Positions 16,369 to 23,877 of a stretch of 23,877 nucleotides of DNA are shown here, piece by piece. Both the position numbers and the translations under genes were made by a program. Numbering within the stretch: the stretch's first letter is position 1; each line of letters begins with the position of its first letter. This DNA comes from an uncultured Lachnospiraceae bacterium (GTDB lineage Bacteria > Bacillota > Clostridia > Lachnospirales > Lachnospiraceae). Below the pieces are notes generated by a model. The model searched no databases. It was not told the DNA's origin and was given only the letters and a program-made list of their open reading frames with translations. The DNA lies in the NCBI GenBank assembly GCA_910579325.1, contig CAJTTU010000050.1, positions 1 to 23,877 on the forward strand, written 5' to 3'.

Positions 16369-19300
16369 ATGAATATCGTTGATATATTTTTTTGCTCAAA
16401 ATGCATGAGAAAGATGGAAGAAGAAGGAACCTGTCCTTTCTGCGGCCACGACCCCGACGGCCCCGTAAACAGAAGCGCTCTGGAAGAAGGAAACCTGCTG
16501 CAAAGCGGCCGCTATCAGCTGGGGGCCGTGCTGGGAATCGGCGGGTTCGGCATCACCTATGCCGCATGGGATTATACCCTTGCCCAGCCTGTGGCCATCA
16601 AGGAATATTTTCCCCGTTCTAACGCCGAACGGGATATCCGGGAAACGGATACCGTTCTGGTAACTGAAGAAAACCGGCAGCCCTATGAAGTCGGCCTTCT
16701 CCGGTTTAACAGGGAAGCCCGGATCTTAAGTACATTACAGAATATAAAAAGCGTGGTAACGGTTCATGACTGGTTTGAAGCCAATAACACCGCCTATATT
16801 GTCATGGAATTTGTCCGGGGAAAAACGCTGGAACAGTACGTCAGAGAAGAAAAACTGCCTCCGGCCAGACTGTTCGCCATGCTGCGGGATCTGATCGACT
16901 CTCTGGTGTCCATCCATGCCCAGGGCGTCCTGCACCGGGATATCAGCCCCACGAACCTGATGGTACAGGAAGACGAAACCGTCAAGCTGATCGATTTCGG
17001 CGCTGCCGCCGTGGAAGAACGTCGGGCGCAGGGAAAAGACCAGACCGTCATTTTCAACCGGTTTTTCGCTCCGCCCGAGCAATATGAGGAACATGGCAGC
17101 CAGGGTCCCTGGACCGACGTATACGCGCTGAGCGCCACACTCTATTTCCTGATCACCGGAGAACCGCCCCAGGACGCGCTTTCCCGCAAAAACCAGGACA
17201 CTCTGAAAGCTTTGGAAAGCAAAAGTATCCGCCTGAAAAAATGGGAGCAGAAAGCCATTCAGGACGGCATGATCCTCTCTCCTCAGAAGCGTATCCAGAG
17301 CATGGACATCTTCCGCTCCCTTCTTTATCACCTGCCGATGCCGGAGGAAATCAGGCGCCGCAGACAATTTATGGCCAAGGTTTTCGCAGCCATGGCCGGT
17401 TTAACCGCAGCCGGTATTCTTCTGGCCGTAAACACCCTATGGGGCTTTCCCATAAAGGGAGGACTCCGCTTTGGAATCCGTTCGGACGGACTGCATATTA
17501 CAGGCTACGGCGGAAAGGCCGGAACACTTGCGATCCCTTCCGACCTTATGGGTATCCCGGTCACTGAGATTGAAACCGGCGCACTGGGCTGGAATCCGTA
17601 TCTGACAGAAGTAACGATCCCCGGTTCTGTCCGGTCTGTCGGCCCCCGGGCTTTCAGCGGCTGCGAGGCTCTTTTGACCGTTACCATAGAAGAAGGAAAC
17701 CGGTCCGTAGGCGAATATGCCTTTTCTGACTGTCCTTCCTTAAGGACCCTGATCCTGCCTGAAAGTACGGATCAGCTTTCCTATACCGCTTTTAACGGTG
17801 ACAGCGAAGCGTTGACAGTCTGGTGCGAAGACGGAAGCCGCGTCCGGACAGAACTGACCGCCCGCAGAACCTGTAATACGGCGTCATTATCAGACTACGA
17901 GACCATAGAAAATGATACGGGCGTCTCCGTGACGGGCTACCATGGCGCCGTTTCCCGATATGAGCCTGCAGATTCCCTGACGATTCCTGATTATATCGGA
18001 AGCAGTCCCGTCACCGCTTTCGCGCCGGATTCCGAATCTGCCATGTTTTCTTCGGAGCTGACAAGCATCAGACTGCCGGAACATCTGGAATATCTGCCCA
18101 CGGGAATCGTGAACGGCATCACCCCGCTGGAAACAATCACACTGGGAACAGCCTTAAAAGAGATCGGCCCTTTCGCCTTCCTGGCCACCGGCGTGAAAAG
18201 CCTGGAACTTCCAAAGACCCTGGAAACCATCGGCGAAGAAGCCTTTTCACAGTCCCTTCTGGAGCAAATCCAAATTCCGGATTCCGTGACAGAAGTCGGC
18301 GACTATACGTTTTACTGCTGTATCAAGCTTACCTCGGCCACCCTGTCCGATGGCATGAAAACGATTCCAAATGCCATGTTTTACAGCTGTACCAGCCTGA
18401 CTGATATCACGCTTCCTAAGGAACTGGAAACCATCGGGCATTTTGCCTTCACCGGCTGTTCCTCCCTGAAAGCGGTCAAGCTGCCTGTCTCAGTGCGGAC
18501 CATCAATGCCTACGCATTCTCGGAATGTGAAAATCTGCGCATTATTTATATCCCGGCCGGCACGGACTCCATCGCCGTAAATGCCTTCGACGGCTGTCCG
18601 TCTTCTATGGTGATCGCCGGTGTCAGCGGGACTGCCGCCGAACGCTTTGCCGATCAATTCGGATTTTCGTTTCTGGCCATCGATCAGTGGAATTATGACG
18701 CCTACGGCGTATCGGAGACAGGCGGTCTCCTGATTCTGGAAGGGGCGAAAGAAGAAGAAAACACCGTCCTGCCCTCCGTATTTCCCGGGGGGACGGGATC
18801 AAAATGCCATATCATCGAACGTCTGGTCACCGCCAGGCATCTAAAAAGCAGGGTCGTAACGCTGCCCAGATATGTCACCGACGTGGCGACCATGGCTTTT
18901 ATGGAAAATAAAGCTCTAACGGAAGTGTATGCCTATAAAGATTTGCAGAGAATCGGCGACGAAGCCTTTTTCAACTGTCCTGATTTGCAACGGTTTCATC
19001 TGGAAAACGGCATCCGGGAAATCGGCTCGCTGGCTTTTGCGAAAGATGCCCGGCTGACTGACATTACCCTTCCCGATACGCTGGAGCAGATCGGATTTTA
19101 TGCTTTTTGGAAATGCGAAGGTCTGACCGGGATACATATACCCCTTTCTCTGACCATCCTTGACGACGGGTGCTTCTCCGAGACAGGCATCACAGAAGTA
19201 ACGGTTCCCGGAAATGTCTCGAAATGCAGAAGCGCCTTTTACGGATGTGAAAATTTAAAGACCGCCGTGCTGGAAGAAGGCGTACGGACACTCTGGGGAA

Positions 19301-19650
19301 CCTTTTCCCAGTGTCCGGCTCTGGAATCTGTGACGCTTCCTTCCACCGTAGCGGAAGTCAGCCGTTCCACCTTTCACGGATGTTCTGCCCTGAAGGACGT
19401 ATGGATTTATTCCACGGATGCCAATCTGGATTTCGTATGGTCCGGCATGAGCCATATGACGGAAATCACCCACGGAGAAAACGGCGATCCTCTCACGGAA
19501 AGAGTCACCATCGAGAAAGACGAGGATTCCACACCGTTTTTGTTCGCCGACTGCCCCGATGTCACCATCCATGGTTATCCGGGCTCGACGGCGGAAGCTT
19601 ACGCAAAAGAACATGGCATCCCTTTTGAGGCTGTCGAGGAAACCCGCTGA
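16369..19650 (+). CDS. Transmembrane Ser/Thr protein kinase with BspA-like leucine-rich repeats
   Basis: The 1,093-residue protein starts with a zinc ribbon (C9-x2-C12 and C22-x2-C25). A complete Hanks-type kinase domain follows (about 50-322): glycine loop GIGGFG (56-61), VAIK lysine K78, catalytic HRDISPTN (D191), DFG (209-211) and APPEQY (234-239). One membrane helix (about 335-357) leads to an outer part built of LRR_5/BspA-like repeats with units such as VTEVGDYTFYCCIKLTSATL. The outer part falls into three modules starting near 366, 509 and 773, the last two closing with GTAAERFADQF- and GSTAEAYAKEHGIPF-type caps. The design is a receptor kinase, though its ligand and substrates are unknown. 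The ATG at 16369 has only a distant AGGAA, 14 bases upstream, but must be near the true start because the first zinc cysteine is residue 9. It is divergent from the Pel block and convergent with the XRE gene. Confidence 0.92.
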   Translation: MNIVDIFFCSKCMRKMEEEGTCPFCGHDPDGPVNRSALEEGNLLQSGRYQLGAVLGIGGFGITYAAWDYTLAQPVAIKEYFPRSNAERDIRETDTVLVTEENRQPYEVGLLRFNREARILSTLQNIKSVVTVHDWFEANNTAYIVMEFVRGKTLEQYVREEKLPPARLFAMLRDLIDSLVSIHAQGVLHRDISPTNLMVQEDETVKLIDFGAAAVEERRAQGKDQTVIFNRFFAPPEQYEEHGSQGPWTDVYALSATLYFLITGEPPQDALSRKNQDTLKALESKSIRLKKWEQKAIQDGMILSPQKRIQSMDIFRSLLYHLPMPEEIRRRRQFMAKVFAAMAGLTAAGILLAVNTLWGFPIKGGLRFGIRSDGLHITGYGGKAGTLAIPSDLMGIPVTEIETGALGWNPYLTEVTIPGSVRSVGPRAFSGCEALLTVTIEEGNRSVGEYAFSDCPSLRTLILPESTDQLSYTAFNGDSEALTVWCEDGSRVRTELTARRTCNTASLSDYETIENDTGVSVTGYHGAVSRYEPADSLTIPDYIGSSPVTAFAPDSESAMFSSELTSIRLPEHLEYLPTGIVNGITPLETITLGTALKEIGPFAFLATGVKSLELPKTLETIGEEAFSQSLLEQIQIPDSVTEVGDYTFYCCIKLTSATLSDGMKTIPNAMFYSCTSLTDITLPKELETIGHFAFTGCSSLKAVKLPVSVRTINAYAFSECENLRIIYIPAGTDSIAVNAFDGCPSSMVIAGVSGTAAERFADQFGFSFLAIDQWNYDAYGVSETGGLLILEGAKEEENTVLPSVFPGGTGSKCHIIERLVTARHLKSRVVTLPRYVTDVATMAFMENKALTEVYAYKDLQRIGDEAFFNCPDLQRFHLENGIREIGSLAFAKDARLTDITLPDTLEQIGFYAFWKCEGLTGIHIPLSLTILDDGCFSETGITEVTVPGNVSKCRSAFYGCENLKTAVLEEGVRTLWGTFSQCPALESVTLPSTVAEVSRSTFHGCSALKDVWIYSTDANLDFVWSGMSHMTEITHGENGDPLTERVTIEKDEDSTPFLFADCPDVTIHGYPGSTAEAYAKEHGIPFEAVEETR

Positions 19651-19717
19651 AAACACTGTTTTCCCCGATTGTCCGCAAAACGACGGCGCATTCACGGGAT
19701 ATTCGGGTATCCTGCCG

Positions 19718-20143
19718 CTATCTCTGTGTAAAAAGGCCGGGAAATCCTTTAGCTGTCAGGCTTTCATCAATATCGGCGATACATCTGTCATGAAGAATGC
19801 CGTCCATAATATGTATGTCCCTTGGCCTGCCGCCGCTTAGCATCGCGCAGTTCCCGCATTTTAACAGCTTCTGGGTCTCATCCAGATTCATCTTAAGCAC
19901 CCGGGAAAGCCGCAGCAGCACATTTGGACGGGGATTCATGTCTCCGTTCAGAATCTTATGCAGCGTCGCTCTGTTCAATCCGGCCAGCTCCGCCGTAACC
20001 TGAACGGAGAGCTTCTTTTTACAGATAAAATCAAACAGATATGCGCCGAGAGACGGAAGTCTGGCCTCTTTTACCACCTGGTCAACAGGCTTTCCTTTTT
20101 TCAGAAGATCGATTGCCAGCTCCGTAGGCGTCAGGTTGCTCAT
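19718..20143 (-). CDS. XRE-type helix-turn-helix regulator
   Basis: The 141-residue protein carries a central Cro/CI-type helix-turn-helix (about 43-95). It includes LSVQVTAELAGLNRATLHKILNG, read as helices 1 to 4 with NRATLHKIL as recognition helix, and then RPNVLLRLSRVLKMNLDE. The N-terminal 40 residues are helical, and the last 45 (from SGGRPRDIHIMDGILHDR) form a short tail of unknown role. The ATG follows AAAGGAG at good spacing. It is convergent with the kinase gene with 67 bases between, where no clear terminator is seen. The inverted repeat at its promoter suggests that it represses itself. Whether it is a target of the neighbouring kinase or controls the membrane/NADAR cassette upstream cannot be read from the sequence. 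Confidence 0.85.
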   Translation of the reverse strand: MSNLTPTELAIDLLKKGKPVDQVVKEARLPSLGAYLFDFICKKKLSVQVTAELAGLNRATLHKILNGDMNPRPNVLLRLSRVLKMNLDETQKLLKCGNCAMLSGGRPRDIHIMDGILHDRCIADIDESLTAKGFPGLFTQR

Positions 20144-20187
20144 TGGTAGTATCGCTCCTTTGGGAATATTTTGCTATTATACTACCA
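20144..20187 (-). promoter_or_regulatory. Promoter and likely autoregulatory operator of the XRE gene
   Basis: A perfect 9-base inverted repeat, TGGTAGTAT (20144-20152) and ATACTACCA (20179-20187), is separated by 26 bases. One arm overlaps a consensus TATAAT on the minus strand (20176-20181); the other fills the space between the ribosome site AAAGGAG and the ATG. Because one arm overlaps the -10 hexamer, it would not be in the transcript, so this is better explained as a DNA operator than as an RNA hairpin. The -35 region is weak. Confidence 0.55.
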
Positions 20188-20252
20188 TAGAACAACTGCC
20201 GGTTCAAGCCAGGATTTTTTTCCCCTGCGCGCTCCCGTTGCCGCGGGGTATT

Positions 20253-20936
20253 TCACTCACAACCTGCCTCCTGAGACTTTACCGGCAGACGGTTGAAAAA
20301 TTCGTCAAAATAAATATTGTCATAATCCCACTCCGCCCCGAACCCATCCTCATCCGGCGGTTCATAATCGCTGACATAAAACAGATCAAATATTTTTTTG
20401 TCCGCGTCATAAAACAGCCTGCAATCCGTACATCCGCCCGGCACGTCAGTAAATCCGATTTTTTTCAGGACACTGCTGTCCCAGAACGTAATACCGGACT
20501 CGTCTTTTCCGGTCATCATGTCATATGGAATATAGGCGAATTCCTTGTAGAGCGGCCATCTGTCAAGCCGCGCGGCCGCATCCGCGTCTTTATACAAAGC
20601 CGCCCGAACCAGCCACATCATATAACCTTTTCCCCATATACTGATTTCTCCGCACTGCCGGATCTCTGCCTCATGCTCCGGCGTCGGTTCCGTCTCATAC
20701 CGATCTAACAACGCAGTCAGCTCCGGCGGACAGCAGCCGCGCAGAACGTCGGCCATGGCGCGCATGGCTGACGGATCGCCGCGCCTGCACATTTTCGCCA
20801 GCCTCACAACAGCCGGTTTTACATAGATATATTTCTCAGCCTTAATCGGCCGGGCAGCTTCTTTTTTATTTTTATTTGTATAATTTACTCCGACCACCGC
20901 GCCGGCGAACAGCGCCGCTAACAGTAACGCGCCCAT
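20253..20936 (-). CDS. Unrecognised membrane-anchored protein
   Basis: I do not recognise this 227-residue protein. It has one N-terminal hydrophobic helix (about 2-19) rich in Ala and Gly, a short basic stretch, and a helical part whose AKMCRRGDPSAMRAMADVLRG (about 47-67) has the look of a Sel1- or TPR-like helix pair. The C-terminal half is rich in Trp, Tyr and Phe, and then very acidic (for example EPPDEDGFGAEWDYDN). It has six cysteines, two of them in a GGCTDC motif. The ATG is preceded by GAGGAAGAGG. It follows the NadD-NADAR gene with 22 bases between and is last in the cassette. The orientation of the anchored part is uncertain. Confidence 0.75.
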   Translation of the reverse strand: MGALLLAALFAGAVVGVNYTNKNKKEAARPIKAEKYIYVKPAVVRLAKMCRRGDPSAMRAMADVLRGCCPPELTALLDRYETEPTPEHEAEIRQCGEISIWGKGYMMWLVRAALYKDADAAARLDRWPLYKEFAYIPYDMMTGKDESGITFWDSSVLKKIGFTDVPGGCTDCRLFYDADKKIFDLFYVSDYEPPDEDGFGAEWDYDNIYFDEFFNRLPVKSQEAGCE

Positions 20937-20958
20937 ATCTTTTCACACCTCTTCCTCC

Positions 20959-22023
20959 TCATATTTTCTGCTTTCGCAGTTCCTCCCTCACCTGCATCAG
21001 AATCCTGCCCAGATGATTCTCTCCCTGTCCGGTACGCCAATCCACGCCCCAAAAGGTATCGCCCCAGCGATTCCCCTCAACCAGGACCTTACCGCCCGTG
21101 GCCAGCAGCCGGCAGGCCAGCTCCGGATGCTGGGTAAATTTCGCCCGGATAATTTCCTCCATGATCCCAACCCTGACTTCCTCCCAGTCAGGGCGAAGCC
21201 TCACCCGGCGTCCGACGCCTTTGCTCTTGCCGGGTCCAAATTCCGTAAAACACTGTTTTTCCGCCTCATCCGCACACTTCTGTGCCTGAAAAGCCGCCTC
21301 GCTGCTGCCGTAAGTCAGACCGCCCCAGGTCACCTCCGCCTCATAAAAATTGCTGAGGAATATATATTCTTCCCGGAAACAGGAGATACAATTCCAGGGA
21401 ATCCTGCCATTCCTGTCTAAAATATCCCACACCTTTTCCGTCACCAATTCTTTTGCGGTCCGGTCATTTACACGGAGCCGTTCCCTGAAATCACCGGAAC
21501 TGATCCCGCTGATTTCAGCCGGCGCCGGAAAAATAGTAAAAGCGTTCCAATGCTCTGCGATATACGGCATGTCCTCCCTGATTTTCTCAAAATCATCCTC
21601 TCCCCGCTTTGCGGCCAGTATCCGGAAATCTTTCAGGAAATCGTCGATCCTGTGCCAGCGGGAAAGAATATTCAGCTTGTCGCCGCCGACTAAAAAAAAC
21701 AGCTCGCTGCCGGGATTCTCCTTTTGCAGGCTCACCATCATCTCATAATCATATCCCTGTCCCACGCTCTTCATCCGGATACGGCTCACCGATAACCGGT
21801 CATCCGCCCCGCACATGCTCTCCAGCGCCTCCACACGGATCGCCTCGCTTAACACATCGCCCGGATGCTTTTGCTTTTTCATCTTCTTTGCCACATAGCT
21901 GTGAGCTGCCGGCACAAAAATTCCCTTTGCGGCTCCTGTGGCCTCCATCGCCGCCCGCATCAGCTCCAAATGCGCTGTCGTGGGAGGATTGAAACTGCCT
22001 CCCAGCACTACGATTTTATTCAT
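20959..22023 (-). CDS. Fusion of NadD-like adenylyltransferase and NADAR domain
   Basis: The 354-residue protein joins two NAD-related domains. Residues 1-205 are a NadD-type nucleotidyltransferase, which would join a mononucleotide to AMP; GGSFNPPTTAH (8-18) and ISSGDFR (174-180) match the family motifs, but the usual H-x-x-H reads T15-x-x-H18. Residues 218-350 are a NADAR (YbiA/DUF1768) domain, a family that cleaves N-glycosidic bonds and includes enzymes removing ADP-ribose from guanine. Its marks are FLSNFY (222-227), YGSSEAAFQAQK (238-249), WGVD (325-328) and ENHLGRILM (335-343). The start at 22023 puts the fold beginning at residue 3 and overlaps the GTPase stop by eight bases; an ATG at 22035 is also in frame. 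The fusion suggests recycling or sensing of NAD or ADP-ribose products. Confidence 0.9.
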   Translation of the reverse strand: MNKIVVLGGSFNPPTTAHLELMRAAMEATGAAKGIFVPAAHSYVAKKMKKQKHPGDVLSEAIRVEALESMCGADDRLSVSRIRMKSVGQGYDYEMMVSLQKENPGSELFFLVGGDKLNILSRWHRIDDFLKDFRILAAKRGEDDFEKIREDMPYIAEHWNAFTIFPAPAEISGISSGDFRERLRVNDRTAKELVTEKVWDILDRNGRIPWNCISCFREEYIFLSNFYEAEVTWGGLTYGSSEAAFQAQKCADEAEKQCFTEFGPGKSKGVGRRVRLRPDWEEVRVGIMEEIIRAKFTQHPELACRLLATGGKVLVEGNRWGDTFWGVDWRTGQGENHLGRILMQVREELRKQKI

Positions 22024-23593
22024 TATAGATCTCATCCGCCATCATCCCCGCAAACAAAAAAGGAAACGTGTCTCTGACCTTGTAAGACAGTCTGTTTCTC
22101 GCCACCGCCCGCCGAATGTCAGACCCGATCTCGTCGATGCTGTTCTGGCATTCCGTGATAAAAGCCAGCTCGGCATTCGCCTGGTCCAGACCCTTTAGCA
22201 ATTCAGGCGCCCCGGCCACCTCTGCCGTCGCCGACTGGCAGCGTTGTTCCATCCGGCTGAAAAAAACAGAAAAGAACCCGCTGATTCTGTCTTCTACGAT
22301 CACCACGGGGCCCGCCATCAAAGCGCCGATACATTTTTCCACACAGTCGATGCGATACTGCCTGAACTTGGTCTCAGCGAAAAGCAACGGACGTGAAAAG
22401 TTTTTATACCAGTCTGCCTTTTTCCAGACGACACGCTCATCCAGTTCGATCTCCCCGATACCTTCCTCGAAGAGAGAGCCCCTGACAGCATTTCGTATGT
22501 CCTCATTCCCCTGACGGATTAGCTGATCCATTCTGCCTTTAATCCGTTCGGCAGATTCGTATACAAAATCTGTCTCCCATCCGGAAATCTTCTGATAATC
22601 GGCCAGTACCATCCGCCAGGCGCTTTCATTCGTTACTGCCCCTTCCAGATTCTTTTGTATGCGTCTGCAGCTGGTCTCGCATCGGATATATGTATCTTTG
22701 ATCTCCTTTTTCTTCCGTTCAATATCTTCCCTGATTAATTCCCGGAACTCTCCGATACGCTTTTTTGCATCTTCCGTATCTTCCGCGATATATTCCTTCC
22801 ATTCTTCTTCCAGTATGGAAAATTTTCCGCATTTCGCGGAATTTAAAAGATTGATCCGGGTCTCTTTATCGCCGCATAACCCGGCGATACTGTCCGCTAA
22901 CGAAGATATATATGGATGCTCCGGTCCGGCTGAGGTAAAAAACAGATTTCCCTTCGGCATCAATCTGTTTTTATAGTTTCCCAAAGCGCTGCCGACCGTC
23001 ATAATAATGTTGTTTGCCTCATCACCTCTCAGGGAATCCATATGATTCACCACGAAAATGATATTGCCGTTCATCAGCCTGTGTAATTTCGGAAACAGTC
23101 TTTTCTCATACTGGGACAGCGCCTGACCGGCATGCATGACGTAGATCAGAAGATCGCACCGATGCACCGCTTCCAGCGTAATCTGCGTAAGAGAAGGGTC
23201 GTCCTCAAGACCCGGCGTATCCCAGAACTCAACCCTTCCCCGCTTTAACAGTTTTGAACGGCAGCCGATATAAGCGCATTTCGCGTCGCCGGTTGTCACG
23301 CCGTCCAGATTTTTATCGACAACAGAGATATAATCATACTGTTCCTCTCTGGACACGCTTTTGAGATCTCCGTTTTTCATTTTCACGGCGGCGCTGTCAC
23401 CATAAATAATTTTGGTGACGATACCGGTCGCCGTAACAGACTGAACCGGAAGGCTCGTACCAAGCATCAGGTTTAAAAGGGATGTCTTTCCGGATTTGAA
23501 TTTTCCGCACACCGCGATTCTTAACGCATGATGCCTGTCTTCCTGAATCAGCTTTAGTTTTTCCAGATTTCCGGTGTATAGCTGCCGGTCCAT
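22016..23593 (-). CDS. Dynamin-like GTPase
   Basis: The 525-residue protein has an N-terminal large-GTPase domain: P-loop GKFKSGKTS (30-38), switch threonines in SVTATGIVT (52-60), DTPG (125-128) and NHMD (183-186) in place of N/TKxD. It is followed by long charged helices (about 255-350), as in dynamin-like stalks. A moderately hydrophobic segment near 430-455 (MAGPVVIVEDRISGFFSVFF) could serve as a membrane-touching paddle. Bacterial relatives remodel or guard membranes and several take part in stress or phage defence. Ribosome site AAGGAGAA lies seven bases before the ATG. It heads a coupled pair with the NadD-NADAR gene. A second dynamin-like partner, common in bacteria, may lie beyond the right edge. 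Confidence 0.88.
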   Translation of the reverse strand: MDRQLYTGNLEKLKLIQEDRHHALRIAVCGKFKSGKTSLLNLMLGTSLPVQSVTATGIVTKIIYGDSAAVKMKNGDLKSVSREEQYDYISVVDKNLDGVTTGDAKCAYIGCRSKLLKRGRVEFWDTPGLEDDPSLTQITLEAVHRCDLLIYVMHAGQALSQYEKRLFPKLHRLMNGNIIFVVNHMDSLRGDEANNIIMTVGSALGNYKNRLMPKGNLFFTSAGPEHPYISSLADSIAGLCGDKETRINLLNSAKCGKFSILEEEWKEYIAEDTEDAKKRIGEFRELIREDIERKKKEIKDTYIRCETSCRRIQKNLEGAVTNESAWRMVLADYQKISGWETDFVYESAERIKGRMDQLIRQGNEDIRNAVRGSLFEEGIGEIELDERVVWKKADWYKNFSRPLLFAETKFRQYRIDCVEKCIGALMAGPVVIVEDRISGFFSVFFSRMEQRCQSATAEVAGAPELLKGLDQANAELAFITECQNSIDEIGSDIRRAVARNRLSYKVRDTFPFLFAGMMADEIYNE

Positions 23594-23671
23594 AGGGCTT
23601 CTCCTTCGAATAACCTTTTATGTATAAGTGTCAGCATCCCGGCTTTATACAGGCCGGTTTCGCATCCCTGT

Positions 23672-23877
23672 CTATGAAACCTGTTTACACAAAGCCAGAA
23701 GCTTATCATGAAGCGCCTGAAGCTGTTTATGATACTGCCCCGCCGCATCCCTGCACATGCTTCCAACGGCATTATCATAGAGCGCTTTGACGATATTGCC
23801 TCCCACAACCGCAAACACAATGGCTCCGATCATAATGACGGCGATATTCCCCAGATGGGATTTCAAAAAACCTGTTT
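23672..23877 (-). CDS. C-terminal part of a membrane protein, start beyond the window
   Basis: The frame is open to the right edge, so only the last 68 or so residues are seen. They comprise a hydrophobic, glycine-containing helix (IAVIMIGAIVFAVVGGNIVKAL) followed by a hydrophilic helix (QYHKQLQALHDKLLALCKQVS) and the stop. A TTG at 23866 could be a start but has no ribosome site, and the codons before it continue sensibly, so the gene probably starts outside. It lies 78 bases before the dynamin-like gene on the same strand and may be part of the same operon, perhaps a membrane partner. No family is recognised. Confidence 0.6.
   Translation of the reverse strand, partial: TGFLKSHLGNIAVIMIGAIVFAVVGGNIVKALYDNAVGSMCRDAAGQYHKQLQALHDKLLALCKQVS

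Noticed and set aside
16735..17367. Open frame opposite the kinase domain
   Set aside because: The plus strand carries all the kinase motifs here; the reverse frame is a shadow.
19651..19717. A rho-independent terminator between the kinase and XRE genes
   Set aside because: The best hairpin (GGATA and TATCC, loop of six) is weak and has no T-run on either side.
20205..20252. GC-rich stretch beside a T-run downstream of the 227-residue protein gene
   Set aside because: On the minus strand the run is A, and on the plus strand the T-run precedes the GC-rich part, so it fits a terminator in neither direction.
23636..23665. CCGGC/GCCGG hairpin between the partial gene and the GTPase gene
   Set aside because: The stem is five bases with a nine-base loop and lacks a T-run, so a terminator call is not supported.
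23554..23820. An 88-codon minus-strand frame overlapping the GTPase start
   Set aside because: It conflicts with the membrane-helix frame at 23672-23877 and with the well-placed GTPase ribosome site, and its product has no hydrophobic or domain pattern.
1..23877. CRISPR array, tRNA, rRNA or insertion sequence
   Set aside because: No regularly spaced direct repeats, tRNA-like cloverleaf or transposase-like protein was seen on reading both strands.

Overview
The window looks like chromosomal DNA of a Gram-positive gut-type Clostridia, most likely a Lachnospiraceae. The grounds are moderate GC, strong AAGGAGG-type ribosome sites, a Ser/Thr kinase with a zinc-ribbon N-terminus and BspA-like leucine-rich repeats, and a Pel-type polysaccharide locus without any outer-membrane parts. 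This assignment is inference; no rRNA or other taxonomic marker is present.

Region A (about 1-16,060) is polysaccharide biosynthesis. A long block of tightly packed minus-strand genes runs from an extended -10 promoter at about 16,060 down to 1,869. In transcription order it holds an SDR-fold protein that has lost its catalytic YxxxK, a PelD-like receptor (GAF plus degenerate GGDEF with an intact RxxD), a PelE-like membrane/helical protein, a very large polytopic membrane protein, a PelA-like extracytoplasmic protein lacking metal-binding histidines, the PelF glycosyltransferase, the PelG flippase, a DUF2304-like small membrane protein, a GT4 and a DPM1-like GT2 glycosyltransferase, and a DUF4874/DUF4832-type protein. 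A paralogue of that last protein, with a membrane anchor, is encoded convergently on the plus strand (459-1,892) and overlaps it tail to tail. A further GT2 gene is cut by the left edge. The picture is a c-di-GMP-responsive Gram-positive Pel synthase-exporter with added glycosyltransferases and surface accessory proteins.

Region B (16,064-20,190) begins with a 305-base gene-free stretch carrying a palindromic element. It continues with a 1,093-residue transmembrane Ser/Thr kinase whose outer part is three leucine-rich-repeat modules, and a convergent small XRE-type regulator. A 9-bp inverted repeat at the regulator's own promoter and start codon looks like an autoregulatory operator.

Region C (20,253-23,877) is a compact minus-strand cassette: a partial membrane-anchored protein, a dynamin-like GTPase, a fusion of a NadD-like adenylyltransferase with a NADAR domain, and an unrecognised membrane-anchored protein. 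A membrane-remodelling GTPase coupled to a NAD/ADP-ribose enzyme resembles the make-up of stress or defence systems. It is one of two candidates here for an undescribed system. The other is the broken pseudo-SDR/PelD junction at 14,970-15,040.
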